The notes beneath the pieces are model-generated. The model ran no database searches. It was not told where the DNA came from and saw only the letters and a program-made list of their open reading frames with translations. Shown in pieces: positions 41,661-49,859 of a DNA stretch of 49,859 bases. Position numbers and translations under genes: made by a program. Each line of letters opens with the position of its first letter. Within the stretch, counting starts at the first letter, position 1. Source of the DNA: Phycisphaerales bacterium (GTDB taxonomy: Bacteria; Planctomycetota; Phycisphaerae; Phycisphaerales; JAGLTS01); NCBI GenBank assembly GCA_023135165.1, contig JAGLTS010000056.1, positions 1-49,859 of the forward strand, given 5' to 3'.

Positions 41661-43208
41661 TCAATCGCCGGACCAGAAGCGAGGGAAGAAGAGGATGGCG
41701 AGGGCGAACACTTCGAGCCTGCCCAGCGCCATGAGCGCGGACATCACGATCTTGCTTGCGCCTGTGAAGTCCGCGTAGTTCTCGACGGCGCCGACTGCTC
41801 CGAGTCCCGGACCGATGTTGCAGAGCGTGGCGACGCTTGCCGAGCCAGCGGTCGTCAGGTCGATCGTGTGGCCCGACGCTTGCTCGAAGACGATCAAGGC
41901 GAACGTGCCGAAGGCGAAAATCAGAACGATCCCCAGCACGTAGGCGATCGTGCCCAGGCGATGCTGCGGATCGAGCGACGCGCCGCCGATCTTGATCGGG
42001 CGGACGACGTTCGGTCGAAACGCGCGCTCGATCTCGGCGAGGATGACCTTCGCTGTGATCCAGATCCGGATGACCTTGATACCACCGCCCGTCGAACCGG
42101 CTGACGCACCGACGAACATGAGCAGGATCAGGACCGCCTTGGCGAGGTATGGCCATTGATTGAAGTCGGCGCTGCAGAAGCCCGTCGTCGTCTGAACGGA
42201 CACGGCGGTGAAAACGCCGTGGCGCAGTGCACCGGCGACGGACGGCTCGACCGCCTCACCGGTGGTCAGTTCGATCGGCGAGCTCATGATCGCGAGCGAG
42301 ACGAGCGCCGACCCGATCAGAAGGATCGCCAGATACACGCGCAGTTCGGTGTCCTTCCAGACGGATGCGAAGCGCCTGCGGATGAGGCGGTAGTACAGGC
42401 CGAAGTTCACACCCGCGAAGATCATGAACACGATGATGATGATGTCCACAGCCGACGAGTTGTAGGCGCCGATGCTCGCATCGCGCGTGCTGAACCCGCC
42501 TGTCGCGAGTGTGGCGAATGTGTGGCAAACGGAATCGAACCATGACATGCCCGCGATTCGCAGAGCGATCATTTCGCCGACGGTCAGGCCGGCGTAGATG
42601 AACCACAAGATGCGTGCGGTCTCGCGGATGTGCGGATGCACGCCTTCCGGTTCAGGCCCGGGCGCTTCGACGCGGAAGAGTTTCTTGCCGCCCGCGCCGA
42701 GTGAAGGCAGGACTGCGACGAAGAGCACGACGATGCCCAGCCCGCCCAGCCAATGCGTCATCGCGCGCCACAGCAGGATGCTCTTGGGCAGCTCGCCGAT
42801 GCCGGTCAGCACCGTCGCGCCGGTCGTCGTCAGACCGCTCATCGCCTCAAAGTAACAGTTGATCGGTGAACGGAACGGATGGTCCGCGCCAACGTCATCG
42901 CGCAAGAGCGCCCACACAAAGAACGGCAGCCCGGCGAGCGCCGCGCCGACAAGCCAGCCCATCGCGACGAGCAGCAAGGCCTCGCGCCGTTCGAGCGTCT
43001 TGCTTGCCGTCCGTGTGAGAAGCCAGAGCACGCCGCCCACGACGATGCCGCCTGCGGCGCTCAGCGCCAGCGCGTTCGCGGCCCCGCCCTCGGCTGCGTG
43101 CCCCATCGCCACCTGCAGCCAGCCCCATGCAGCGATCACGAGTTGCACCGCGCTGAGCACGATGCACAGGAGTCCGAACTGGTTGAGCACGTACCGGACG
43201 TTGAGCAA
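41661..43208 (-). CDS. trkH: Trk potassium uptake system membrane protein TrkH
   Basis: The 515-residue integral membrane protein forms the K+ channel of the Trk system. Pore-like segments GLTTTGATVLTGIG, TFATLATGGFSTRDASIG, VQTTTGFCSADFNQWP and TAGSASVATLCNIGPGLGA are the four selectivity-filter regions of the TrkH/KtrB fold. The start is TTG 43208, with GGAG eight bases upstream lying inside the last codons of trkA; only three bases separate the two genes, so they are co-translated. The C-terminus ends in a charged FFPRFWSGD. Confidence 0.95.
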   Translation of the reverse strand: MLNVRYVLNQFGLLCIVLSAVQLVIAAWGWLQVAMGHAAEGGAANALALSAAGGIVVGGVLWLLTRTASKTLERREALLLVAMGWLVGAALAGLPFFVWALLRDDVGADHPFRSPINCYFEAMSGLTTTGATVLTGIGELPKSILLWRAMTHWLGGLGIVVLFVAVLPSLGAGGKKLFRVEAPGPEPEGVHPHIRETARILWFIYAGLTVGEMIALRIAGMSWFDSVCHTFATLATGGFSTRDASIGAYNSSAVDIIIIVFMIFAGVNFGLYYRLIRRRFASVWKDTELRVYLAILLIGSALVSLAIMSSPIELTTGEAVEPSVAGALRHGVFTAVSVQTTTGFCSADFNQWPYLAKAVLILLMFVGASAGSTGGGIKVIRIWITAKVILAEIERAFRPNVVRPIKIGGASLDPQHRLGTIAYVLGIVLIFAFGTFALIVFEQASGHTIDLTTAGSASVATLCNIGPGLGAVGAVENYADFTGASKIVMSALMALGRLEVFALAILFFPRFWSGD

Positions 43209-43211
43209 TAG

Positions 43212-44552
43212 TTAAGCTCCGATGAACACAGCGGTGAGTTCTTGTTCCATCCCGTGCTGCCCGACGACAAGCGCCGTGTCGCCCGCCCGGATGACGTCGT
43301 TTGCCCCGGGAACCGAGACGTCTTCGCCGTGCTGAACCGCGACGATGATCCAGTCACTCAGAGTGGTCAGTTCGCGCAGCGGTGTATCGATGACGTGCGA
43401 CTGCTCGCCGATGCGGACGCGGTAGACATCCAGCACGCCGTCGCCCAGTGACGCCAGCCGGCGCAGCGGGCTTGTGTCCATCAGATTCTCGATCTCTTTC
43501 ACCGCGACCATGCGCGGGCTGAACGCCCGGTCGATGCCGACCGCGCCGAGCAGGTGCAGGTAGTTGGGCCTCTGCACGACGGCGATCGCCTGACGCACGC
43601 CCATGCTCTTAGCCCACGCGCTGCCCAGGATGTTGTGCTCATCGTCATCCTCAAGCGCGACGAACGTGTCGACCTGAGCGAGCGATTCCTCCTTGAAAAC
43701 CGCGGGATCGATCGGGTCGGCGTTGATCACGGTCACCCAGTCGAGCTTCTCAGCCAGCTGTTCCGCTCGCTCCATGCTCTGTTCAAAGAGGCGAATACCG
43801 AAGTTGCGATCGCGCAGCGCCCGGCAGAGCCAGACAGCCATGCCCGGCCCGCCCATCAGCGCGATGCGCCGGCGAGTCGTCTTCGGGTCGCCAAAGAGCT
43901 TGCGGGCTGTTTGGAACGCATCGGAGTTGCCCGCGAGGACGATGATGTCGCCCGTCTCAATGACGCTGCCCGCCTCGGGAAGGAACACTTCGTGGTTGCG
44001 CGTGATCCCGACCAGTCGCGCGCCCTGAGGCAGGCGCAGCTCTGAGAGCGGCCGACCGATCGCCTTGGCGCTCTTGCTCACGGGCAGTTCCTGCATCTGG
44101 ATCTGGCCGCGCGCGAAGTGCTCGATCGCCAGCGCGCCGGGATTGCGCAATGCTCGGGCGATGGCCTGGGCTGTCGAGTACTCCGGGCAGATCAGCCGGT
44201 CGATCCCGAGATGCTCTTGATAGTCCAGCCCTCGCTCTTCAAAGAAGGTGCGGTGATGAACGCGCGCGATGCATTTGAGCGCGCCGATGCCCTTGGCGAC
44301 GGATGCGGTGAGGAGGTTGATCTCGTCGTTGTTCGTCGCTGCGATGACCAGGTCCGCCTCGCCCGCGCCCGCCTGGCGCAGCATCTCGGCTGTGGCGCAG
44401 TTGCCGCGAAGCGTGCTGACATCCATGGAATCCTCGATCGAGCGCAGCCGGGCCGCGTCTGTGTCGATGATCGTGATGTTATGCCGATCCGCCCCCATGA
44501 CCTCAGCGGCATAGCTCCCCACCTGTCCGGCTCCGCAAATCACGATGTTCAT
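43212..44552 (-). CDS. trkA: Trk potassium uptake regulatory NAD-binding protein TrkA
   Basis: TrkA is the cytoplasmic gating subunit of the Trk channel. The 446-residue product has two halves, each a Rossmann RCK domain plus a TrkA-C domain. The first starts MNIVICGAGQVGSYAAEVMG (dinucleotide-binding GxGxxG) with IDTDAARLRSIE after it. The second starts RRRIALMGGPGMAVWLCRAL with FEQSMERAEQLAEKL. Two-domain length matches E. coli TrkA. It is followed after three bases by trkH. An inverted repeat TTGCGT-CA-ACGCAA lies 70 bases upstream. Confidence 0.95.
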   Translation of the reverse strand: MNIVICGAGQVGSYAAEVMGADRHNITIIDTDAARLRSIEDSMDVSTLRGNCATAEMLRQAGAGEADLVIAATNNDEINLLTASVAKGIGALKCIARVHHRTFFEERGLDYQEHLGIDRLICPEYSTAQAIARALRNPGALAIEHFARGQIQMQELPVSKSAKAIGRPLSELRLPQGARLVGITRNHEVFLPEAGSVIETGDIIVLAGNSDAFQTARKLFGDPKTTRRRIALMGGPGMAVWLCRALRDRNFGIRLFEQSMERAEQLAEKLDWVTVINADPIDPAVFKEESLAQVDTFVALEDDDEHNILGSAWAKSMGVRQAIAVVQRPNYLHLLGAVGIDRAFSPRMVAVKEIENLMDTSPLRRLASLGDGVLDVYRVRIGEQSHVIDTPLRELTTLSDWIIVAVQHGEDVSVPGANDVIRAGDTALVVGQHGMEQELTAVFIGA

Positions 44553-44620
44553 GATGTGTCGCTCTCACCGATGTGCGATTCGCCCAAGCCAACCCCCGCC
44601 GCACGCATGATGATAAGGCT

Positions 44621-44634
44621 TTGCGTCAACGCAA
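44621..44634. promoter_or_regulatory. inverted repeat upstream of trkA
   Basis: TTGCGTCAACGCAA is a 6-bp inverted repeat with a 2-base centre, with extra partial symmetry outside. It lies in the 269-base gap between trkA and the FmdB-like gene, which holds no gene. It could be an operator; no terminator-type T-run follows on either strand. Confidence 0.3.
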
Positions 44635-44821
44635 GGCAAAACCGGCCTGTCGACCACTTGCTCTGGGAGTGCAAGCAGCCTTCGCCGCAAACTGCGGATG
44701 AACCGGAGGAGACTCCCATTCCCGCTTGATGTGTCCCCCTGCGGATTCGGACACGTGACAAGGTGAATCCGGAGGGGTTGGTCCGATCCGGTGGGCAGCG
44801 CAGGCGCAAGAGGATGTCCGA

Positions 44822-45115
44822 TCAATCCGCGGAGATCGTTCGCGGCCCCTTTCCGGTGCGTTTCTCATACTGGCCGTCACCCGCCCGTTGGTACTTGGTG
44901 AATCCCATACGCTCGAGGTTCTTGTCGCTGAGCTTTGTTTTCGTCGCCGCGTCCGTGTACGTGGCAGGTAGGTTCGGCGCGGTGATCATGCGCTTGACGG
45001 GCTGACCGGTACGTGGGTGCTTGGTGAGCGGCGCGTCGGACATGCTCTGGAAGATCTCGAAGACCTCGCCTTCGCTCCCGTCATCCGTCACGACCTGATA
45101 CACGTACATCGGCAT
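44822..45115 (-). CDS. FmdB-like protein lacking zinc cysteines
   Basis: The 97-residue product follows the FmdB N-terminal pattern: MPMYVYQVVTDDG at the first strand, then FEIFQSMSDAPLTKHP and VKRMI, where canonical members read YEYRCxxCG, FExFQSMSDxPLTxCPxCG and VRRLI. Both CxxC knuckles are replaced (VTDDGSEG and HPRTG), so no zinc ribbon can form. The C-terminal half is charged (KLSDKNLERMGFTKYQRAG). GAGAGG upstream supports ATG 45115. FmdB is a putative regulator in the family; the role of cysteine-free forms is unknown. Confidence 0.75.
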   Translation of the reverse strand: MPMYVYQVVTDDGSEGEVFEIFQSMSDAPLTKHPRTGQPVKRMITAPNLPATYTDAATKTKLSDKNLERMGFTKYQRAGDGQYEKRTGKGPRTISAD

Positions 45116-45161
45116 GGCGTGCGCCTCTCAATGTTGATTCTACGCTGTCCGAACCGATAGG

Positions 45162-45974
45162 TCATTCGCCCCAGTCGCACCAGGAGTAGCCGACCTCCTC
45201 GTAGCTGATGAGCGTCACCGTGCCGTCTTCATCCGTTTCGAAGACGTAGTACCGGTGGCAGTCGCAACCGTCGAAGCAGTCCATGAACCCATCGTCGATC
45301 TCCCACCGCCAGATGCCGTCGCCCAGCGGGCTCGGCGTCCAGAAGTTCTCGCCGCCCATGAGTCCGTTCGGCTCGGCGTACTGGATCTCGGGTAACGCCA
45401 CATAGATGACGGCAAGCGCCTCGACGTTCAGTTTGCCGGCAAACGTGAGCAGATACCACGTGCCGAAGAGGTGCTCCTCATCCGTCACTTGGTAGTACTC
45501 GTTCAGGCATCGGTACTCCTGGTCGTCCGCACCCTCGACGATGCTGACCATGAGCTGGTTTGCCGCCCACGCCATGGTGTGCGTCTGATCCGCGAGGTCC
45601 GGCTCCGCAACCCGGATCAGGTCCAGGTCGCGGTCGATCCGCTCGTAGGACGTCGCCGGGAGCAGCAACGAGCCACCCGGTCCGAGCATCTCCAGCCCGA
45701 TCTGCCACGCCTCGGCATCGTCGTATTGCGTGCCGAAGTCAAACACGACCGTTTGGCCGTACTCAGCGAGGAGGATTCCCAGGTCAGCTTGGTCGGTGTC
45801 GTTGTCGCCGTCCAAGTCGCCATCGGCGTTGAGTTCGTACGCAGCGAGCAGGACGCCAAGATCCTCCTGGCCGACGTACCCGTCGCCGGTCAGGTCGGCG
45901 TTACACGGCGGGCCAGCAAAGGCAGGGCTGGCGAGAAGGGCGAATGTCGTGAGCAAAGCGTGAAACCGGAGCAT
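45162..45974 (-). CDS. exported protein with N-terminal dockerin-like EF-hand pair
   Basis: ATG at 45974 begins a signal peptide (LRFHALLTTFALLASPAFAG) and gives 270 residues; two upstream in-frame ATGs are possible. Right after cleavage come two Ca-binding loops, DLTGDGYVGQEDLGVLLAAY and DLDGDNDTDQADLGILLAEY. The rest is an Asp/Glu/Tyr-rich soluble domain with CLNEYYQVTDEEHLFGTWYL and a Cys-rich segment DCFDGCDCHRYYVF. Dockerin-type pairs usually sit at the C-terminus, as in the gene at 22512, so the N-terminal place is unusual. The function of the downstream domain is unknown. Confidence 0.82.
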   Translation of the reverse strand: MLRFHALLTTFALLASPAFAGPPCNADLTGDGYVGQEDLGVLLAAYELNADGDLDGDNDTDQADLGILLAEYGQTVVFDFGTQYDDAEAWQIGLEMLGPGGSLLLPATSYERIDRDLDLIRVAEPDLADQTHTMAWAANQLMVSIVEGADDQEYRCLNEYYQVTDEEHLFGTWYLLTFAGKLNVEALAVIYVALPEIQYAEPNGLMGGENFWTPSPLGDGIWRWEIDDGFMDCFDGCDCHRYYVFETDEDGTVTLISYEEVGYSWCDWGE

Positions 45975-46164
45975 TGGCGTATGTCCTTGCATGTGGGTTG
46001 GGCCCAAGCTGTCCATACGGCAACCATACCGCGCCTCCGGGCGGTGTCGAGCACAAACCGTCGGATTCAGTCAAGCCCCGCCCGCCGCCGCAACGTGCGC
46101 CGTCCGTTCACCTGCGCCGTCGCCTGTGCCCTGTCGATTGGATGATTGCAGCGTAGCGCGGGTT

Positions 46165-47673
46165 CTATGCAGCGGCCTTCAGCTTGGGCTTGAAGATCCG
46201 TACGCAGTTCCGTCCGGACTGCTTTGCGGCGTAGACCGCGCGGTCGGCTGCGTTGACAAGCTGGGTGTGATCCGTGAAGAAAGCGGCGGTGTCAGGCCCC
46301 ATCGCCGAGACGCCCATGCTCACCGTGATCTTGACGGTTTCGGGCGCATCGGGGACGTGACTGAGATCGATAGGGTTCGAAGCGATCTTCTCTCTCGCCG
46401 ATTCCGCGAGTTTCGCTGCTGTGATCCGATCGACATCCGGCAGGATGACGGCGAATTCCTCCCCGCCGTATCTGCACACGAGTCCGGTGTCGGTGAAGTG
46501 CTCGATCAGTCGCTTGCTCAGTTCCACCAGCACGGCGTCACCCACAAGATGGCCGTGCGTGTCGTTGACCGACTTGAAGTGATCGGCGTCGATGAAGATA
46601 ACGGCGACCTTTTCGCCGGCTCGCGCGCGTTGAAAGGCCTCCACGATCTCGCTGTTGAATTTGCCGCGATTCGCGGCCCCCGTGAGCGCGTCGGTGTTCA
46701 CCTGCTCTTGAAGTTCAGCGTTCTGTTCTGAGAGCGCATCCGCCTGCTGGCTTGCGCTCAGTGAAAGCCCGATGAGCGCTTGATTCGCTTGGTCGAGGAT
46801 GTTCTCGATATCCGGGTAGGGGCCTGTCGAGATGTCGAAGAGCCGGCTCAGTTCGCGCGTGCCTTCGGCAGCCCGGCTCAATATCTCGTCGGACTCGGTG
46901 GGTGAAAGCGTGAACCACGCCTCGCATCGCTCATATATCTTCTTGAAAACAGGGGCGGGATCGTCAGTCGTGAGCACATCCGCGATGAGGTTGCCGATGC
47001 CGACGCATCGCACGATATCGATGGGTTCCTCAGTCGCCGTTTCGGGCCTCTCGTGGTAGCGGATGGGCGTGACGAGCGATGCGGGCAATCTCCAATGCTC
47101 ACAAAGCTGAGCGCCGACCTCCGGGTGCGTCAGATCCAGCGCATCGCGCTCAGCCCGCGCGAGCTTGCGATGATCCCCCTGCGTTTGCGCCATGATCTCG
47201 ATGTACCGGTCGCCGAGCGCGCTGTAGAGCGCCACCATACCGACATCCTGAAGCAGCCCCGCCAGGAACGCCTCCTCAGGCTCGCCACAACGGACCGTTG
47301 ATGCGAGGCATTGAGCGCTGACGGCTGTGTACAGTCCGCGTCTCCAGTAGCTGACGTGGTCGAACGGGTCCGTAATCCCCTTCTTGAGCGTGCCGACGAG
47401 GCCGAAACCCAGCGCCAGCGTCTTCACAGGGTTCAGACCAAGCAGAATCAGCGCATGGCTGATTGTGCCGCATCCCTTTCGCAGGCCGTAGTAGCTTGAG
47501 TTCACCGTTCGCAGGATCTTGGATGCCAGCGCCTGGTCGTGCTGAATCGTCGAGGCGATTTCCGTGAGCTTGACGTTGGGATCCTGGGTCAACTCCAGGA
47601 CATGGACGGCGACAGCGGGCAGGCTGGGCAGATTCGGGCACGCCAGTACCGTGTCCATCAACGTATGGTTCAT
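46165..47673 (-). CDS. HDOD-GGDEF signalling protein (probable diguanylate cyclase)
   Basis: The 502-residue product joins an N-terminal HDOD domain (about residues 10-210, with LPSLPAVAVHVLELTQDPNV and LQDVGMVALYSAL) to a C-terminal GGDEF domain (about 325-490). The catalytic motif is GGEEF at 403-407 in CRYGGEEFAVILP, intact for making cyclic di-GMP, and FIDADHFKSVNDTHGH precedes it. The usual inhibitory RxxD site ahead of the motif reads TDTG, so product feedback is probably absent. A coiled region (SASQQADALSEQNAELQEQV) links the domains. The start at ATG 47673 is chosen by the domain edge; ribosome sites are weak. Confidence 0.92.
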   Translation of the reverse strand: MNHTLMDTVLACPNLPSLPAVAVHVLELTQDPNVKLTEIASTIQHDQALASKILRTVNSSYYGLRKGCGTISHALILLGLNPVKTLALGFGLVGTLKKGITDPFDHVSYWRRGLYTAVSAQCLASTVRCGEPEEAFLAGLLQDVGMVALYSALGDRYIEIMAQTQGDHRKLARAERDALDLTHPEVGAQLCEHWRLPASLVTPIRYHERPETATEEPIDIVRCVGIGNLIADVLTTDDPAPVFKKIYERCEAWFTLSPTESDEILSRAAEGTRELSRLFDISTGPYPDIENILDQANQALIGLSLSASQQADALSEQNAELQEQVNTDALTGAANRGKFNSEIVEAFQRARAGEKVAVIFIDADHFKSVNDTHGHLVGDAVLVELSKRLIEHFTDTGLVCRYGGEEFAVILPDVDRITAAKLAESAREKIASNPIDLSHVPDAPETVKITVSMGVSAMGPDTAAFFTDHTQLVNAADRAVYAAKQSGRNCVRIFKPKLKAAA

Positions 47674-47783
47674 CTCGACAGCTCGCTTCCACAGCATCGC
47701 CGCACACTGATAACGCAGCGGATGACAGATACATCGTCTGAACCGGGGGTGGTCTTCATCACCCCCCATTGGCTTTTGGGCCT

Positions 47784-48536
47784 TCAGCGGGTCGTGCGGT
47801 TTGGGCCGAAGAGAAGCCGCATCGTCGGCAACTCGCGGTCAAGAACTGATCGCAGGTATGCGGCGAGCAAGCGATTCGCGCGGTCCAGTGAAGGTAACTC
47901 ACCGGGGTTATCGGCATCCGCCTGCCGAAGCGTCCGAATCGTCGATGCGCGAACCCGCCAGCGGTCCGCCTCGCCGGTGTCCGTTACGACGCTGCCGGCC
48001 AGCGGATTGAAGGCCAAGAAACCCCCATCCGCACCATCAGTCGGCTCAGGCCCATCCTCTTCGCTGCCGAGCATCGGCTCGTACCCCGTCTCGCACAGCG
48101 CCGAAAGCTGACAGCGCATCAGCGCGAGCGAGCGGTCCCAAGGCGAGGCGTCCGGCCGGCCGAGCACGCGCAACCCGGCGAGAAGCTGGTCGTAGAGCGC
48201 CGGATGCGGATCACGCAATGCCAGGACGTGTTGGGCCACATCCGCGAGATACAGGCCGATCCGGTGGGCTGACAGATCCGTGCGGAGCGCCCAGAAGATC
48301 TCCTGCAGATCCCACTCGGTGAGCGTGAGGAGTTCTCGGTCCCGGCGATCCGCCGCACCGACTTCACCTCGTGTGAGCAGCTCGATTCCCCCTGAGAATC
48401 GCCCGGTTTCACGCTTGGCGCCTTTCGCGATGCCGCGGAGCAGGCCGTGCTCGCGCGTCAGCAGCGTGACCGTCTGGCTCGTCTCCGACCAGTCGTGCCT
48501 TTTGATGCAGATGGCTTGGTCGTGAATGGTCGGCAT
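47784..48536 (-). CDS. recO: DNA repair protein RecO
   Basis: RecO loads RecA on SSB-coated DNA with RecR. The 250-residue product has the N-terminal OB-fold pattern (QAICIKRHDWSETSQTVTLL, HGLLRGIAKGAKRETGRFSG) and the helical part typical of RecO (HRIGLYLADVAQHVLALRDP, LMRCQLSALCETGYEP). The four zinc-type cysteines of some RecO proteins are not seen as a cluster. The C-terminus carries a FLAFNPLAGSVV segment. It is divergent from the ParA gene with 118 bases between the starts. Confidence 0.88.
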   Translation of the reverse strand: MPTIHDQAICIKRHDWSETSQTVTLLTREHGLLRGIAKGAKRETGRFSGGIELLTRGEVGAADRRDRELLTLTEWDLQEIFWALRTDLSAHRIGLYLADVAQHVLALRDPHPALYDQLLAGLRVLGRPDASPWDRSLALMRCQLSALCETGYEPMLGSEEDGPEPTDGADGGFLAFNPLAGSVVTDTGEADRWRVRASTIRTLRQADADNPGELPSLDRANRLLAAYLRSVLDRELPTMRLLFGPNRTTR

Positions 48537-48654
48537 GATGCTGAATCAAGGCGGTGTGCCTTCACCTCGGCTGCGCGACGTGACGCAACCGATCGTGATG
48601 GTCCAGAAGGCTTTATACTGCCCCGAGCCGATTCCGGCATCAGAGAGGTACGCC

Positions 48655-49560
48655 ATGGAGGTCGCACCCCGCATCATCGCGCTGCTCAACCAGAAGGGCG
48701 GCGTGGGCAAAACCACGACCACAGTCAACATCGGCGCCGCCATGGCGCGCCGGGGACAGCGCATCCTACTCGTGGATCTTGATCCGCAAGCCCACCTGAC
48801 GCTCCATCTCGGCGTCGATGCCGATGCCGACGAGCCGGTGAGCGAACTGAGCATCTATGACCTGTTGCTGAATCCCGCTGAGAACGCCGACGCAGCCGTG
48901 TCGCACGTCGATGAGCGTCTGGATGTGATTCGCTCGGAAGTCGATCTCGCAGCCGTCGAGACGGAGTTGGCTGCCGCGCCCGACCGCTACACGCGCCTGG
49001 CTGACCACCTGAGGCGAGTCGCGGACCGATACGACGTCATCCTCCTGGACTGTCCGCCGTCGCTGGGGCTGCTCACGATCAATGCGCTCGCCTGTGCCCG
49101 TGAGGTCATCATCCCGATGCAGGCCCACTTCCTCGCGCTGCAGGGCGTCGGCAAGCTGCTGGAGACCGTGTCGATGATGGCGTCGCGCGTCAATCCGCTG
49201 CTGCGCGTTACGGGCGTGATCCTCTGCATGCACGAGTCCACCACACGTCTTGCGCAGGAGGTCGTCGCCGACCTGGAAGCGTTCTTTGAGCAGAACCGAT
49301 CGCAGCCCGTGCCTTGGCGCGATGCGCGCATTCTCAGGCCACACGTCCGTCGCAACATCAAGCTCGCCGAGTCGCCGAGTTTCGGTAAGTCGATCTTCGA
49401 CTACGAACCGACCTGCCCCGGCGCTCAGGACTACGCAGCCCTTGCCGCGACGGTCTTGGCCCTGCACGCCTCGTCACCGGCACCGCCCGATGAACCCGAG
49501 GTATGCATCACCGTCCAAGCGGTGCAACCCGCCACGGAGGCAGCGCCTGATCCAGCGTGA
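48655..49560 (+). CDS. ParA/Soj-type chromosome partitioning ATPase
   Basis: ATG at 48655 follows AGAGAGGT, giving 301 residues; a longer frame from 48526 overlaps recO's start. The deviant Walker A KGGVGKTTT (14-22) and LLVDLDPQAHLTLHLG identify a ParA/Soj ATPase, with DVILLDCPPSLGLLTINAL as the Walker B/DCPPS region and LRVTGVILCMHESTTRLAQE later. Such ATPases place DNA or protein cargo. No ParB is next to it: the next ORF is a small membrane protein on the other strand. A TATACT box is at 48614, with no good -35. It may be the chromosomal ParA with ParB beyond the window, or an orphan. Confidence 0.85.
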   Translation: MEVAPRIIALLNQKGGVGKTTTTVNIGAAMARRGQRILLVDLDPQAHLTLHLGVDADADEPVSELSIYDLLLNPAENADAAVSHVDERLDVIRSEVDLAAVETELAAAPDRYTRLADHLRRVADRYDVILLDCPPSLGLLTINALACAREVIIPMQAHFLALQGVGKLLETVSMMASRVNPLLRVTGVILCMHESTTRLAQEVVADLEAFFEQNRSQPVPWRDARILRPHVRRNIKLAESPSFGKSIFDYEPTCPGAQDYAALAATVLALHASSPAPPDEPEVCITVQAVQPATEAAPDPA

Positions 49561-49577
49561 CCGCGCCACATGAAGCG

Positions 49578-49760
49578 CTACGCGCGGCGTCGAAACTCCT
49601 CAGCGTCGAGACGGCGCTGGTCGGCCTGGGCGTACCGCACGATCAACACCGGCGTGAGACAGCCGAGCAGCAGCACCAGCAATCCACCGCAGAGCAGCAA
49701 GGGGTAGTACACGCCATATGGCTGGCCGCCGGTCGCAGCGGCGACACCTGCGCCGAGCAC
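49578..49760 (-). CDS. possible small membrane protein, 60 residues
   Basis: GTG at 49760 opens a frame bounded just upstream by a TAG, so it cannot be the tail of a longer gene without a frameshift. The product has one long hydrophobic segment (VYYPLLLCGGLLVLLLGCL, running to TPVLIV) and a charged tail RYAQADQRRLDAEEF, like the cytoplasmic end of a membrane protein. No ribosome site is seen. It converges on the ParA gene with 17 bases between. Either a real short gene or the broken end of a larger one. Confidence 0.45.
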   Translation of the reverse strand: MLGAGVAAATGGQPYGVYYPLLLCGGLLVLLLGCLTPVLIVRYAQADQRRLDAEEFRRRA

Positions 49761-49859
49761 GCGGTGCCGCTATCCAACGTCCGCGCTCCGCTGCGCGTCG
49801 CGGCCGAACGGACAATTCGGTGTATTTCGCCCCGGGCGAGCCCAAGGAATTGCGCCTTT

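Noticed and set aside
47745..47766. GGGGGTG/CACCCCC hairpin between recO and the HDOD-GGDEF gene
   Set aside because: A 7-bp stem exists but no T-run follows on either strand, so it is not called a terminator.
1..49859. CRISPR array, insertion sequence or prophage
   Set aside because: No regularly spaced direct repeats, transposase, integrase or phage structural genes were seen.

Overview
This is a high-GC, gene-dense bacterial chromosome segment that looks like Planctomycetota, most likely class Phycisphaerae. The reasons are two exported proteins with short C-terminal sorting tails (Pro-Ala-Pro, hydrophobic stretch, three Arg), two exported proteins with dockerin-like EF-hand pairs of the DLGxLLAxY type, many GTG/TTG starts, a membrane protein with an N-terminal zinc ribbon, and a Gram-negative envelope signature (LpxB and an LpxR-like protein). 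The assignment is inference; no rRNA is present to confirm it.

Layout. 1-6.2 kb: a PBP4-type D-Ala-D-Ala carboxypeptidase, a CpeT/CpcT-family lipoprotein, a tandem duplication carrying two paralogous exported proteins with almost identical leaders and terminators, and clpS. 6.3-10 kb: a zinc-ribbon membrane protein, a lipoprotein, a sigma-factor-like protein, tRNA-Phe with its promoter, and a methyltransferase-like protein. 10-21.6 kb: the most distinctive block. A divergent ABC-2 permease faces a tight gene row of three SPFH (HflK/HflC-like) proteins, an ABC ATPase, a large ABC-2 permease and a membrane-anchored 644-residue protein, with no FtsH. A MazG-like enzyme follows. 22-27.3 kb: a small hypothetical, an exported dockerin-like protein, clpC with a clear terminator, and a 28-residue membrane peptide gene. 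27.4-32.8 kb (minus strand): lpxB, a coiled-coil protein, a DegT-type aminotransferase, two small proteins and a flippase-like membrane protein. 32.9-36.9 kb: aspS, a four-helix membrane protein overlapping a B12-binding radical SAM gene, and another small membrane protein. 36.9-41.6 kb: a DUF4013-like membrane protein, the LpxR-like protein, a CvpA-like protein and asnB. 41.7-49.8 kb: trkA-trkH, an FmdB-like protein without its zinc cysteines, a dockerin-like exported protein, an HDOD-GGDEF signalling protein, recO, a ParA-type ATPase and a small membrane ORF.

How genes work together: ClpS is the N-degron adaptor for the ClpA/ClpC type of unfoldase and both are here, though far apart. TrkA and TrkH form one potassium uptake system. 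LpxB makes the lipid A disaccharide and the LpxR-like protein would trim lipid A in the outer membrane. The SPFH/ABC block probably encodes one membrane complex, a transporter or remodelling machine embedded in an SPFH scaffold. Two non-coding signals stand out: a candidate structured leader RNA duplicated upstream of the sorting-signal paralogues, and a short palindromic GC-rich element found in the same reading frame inside two unrelated proteins.
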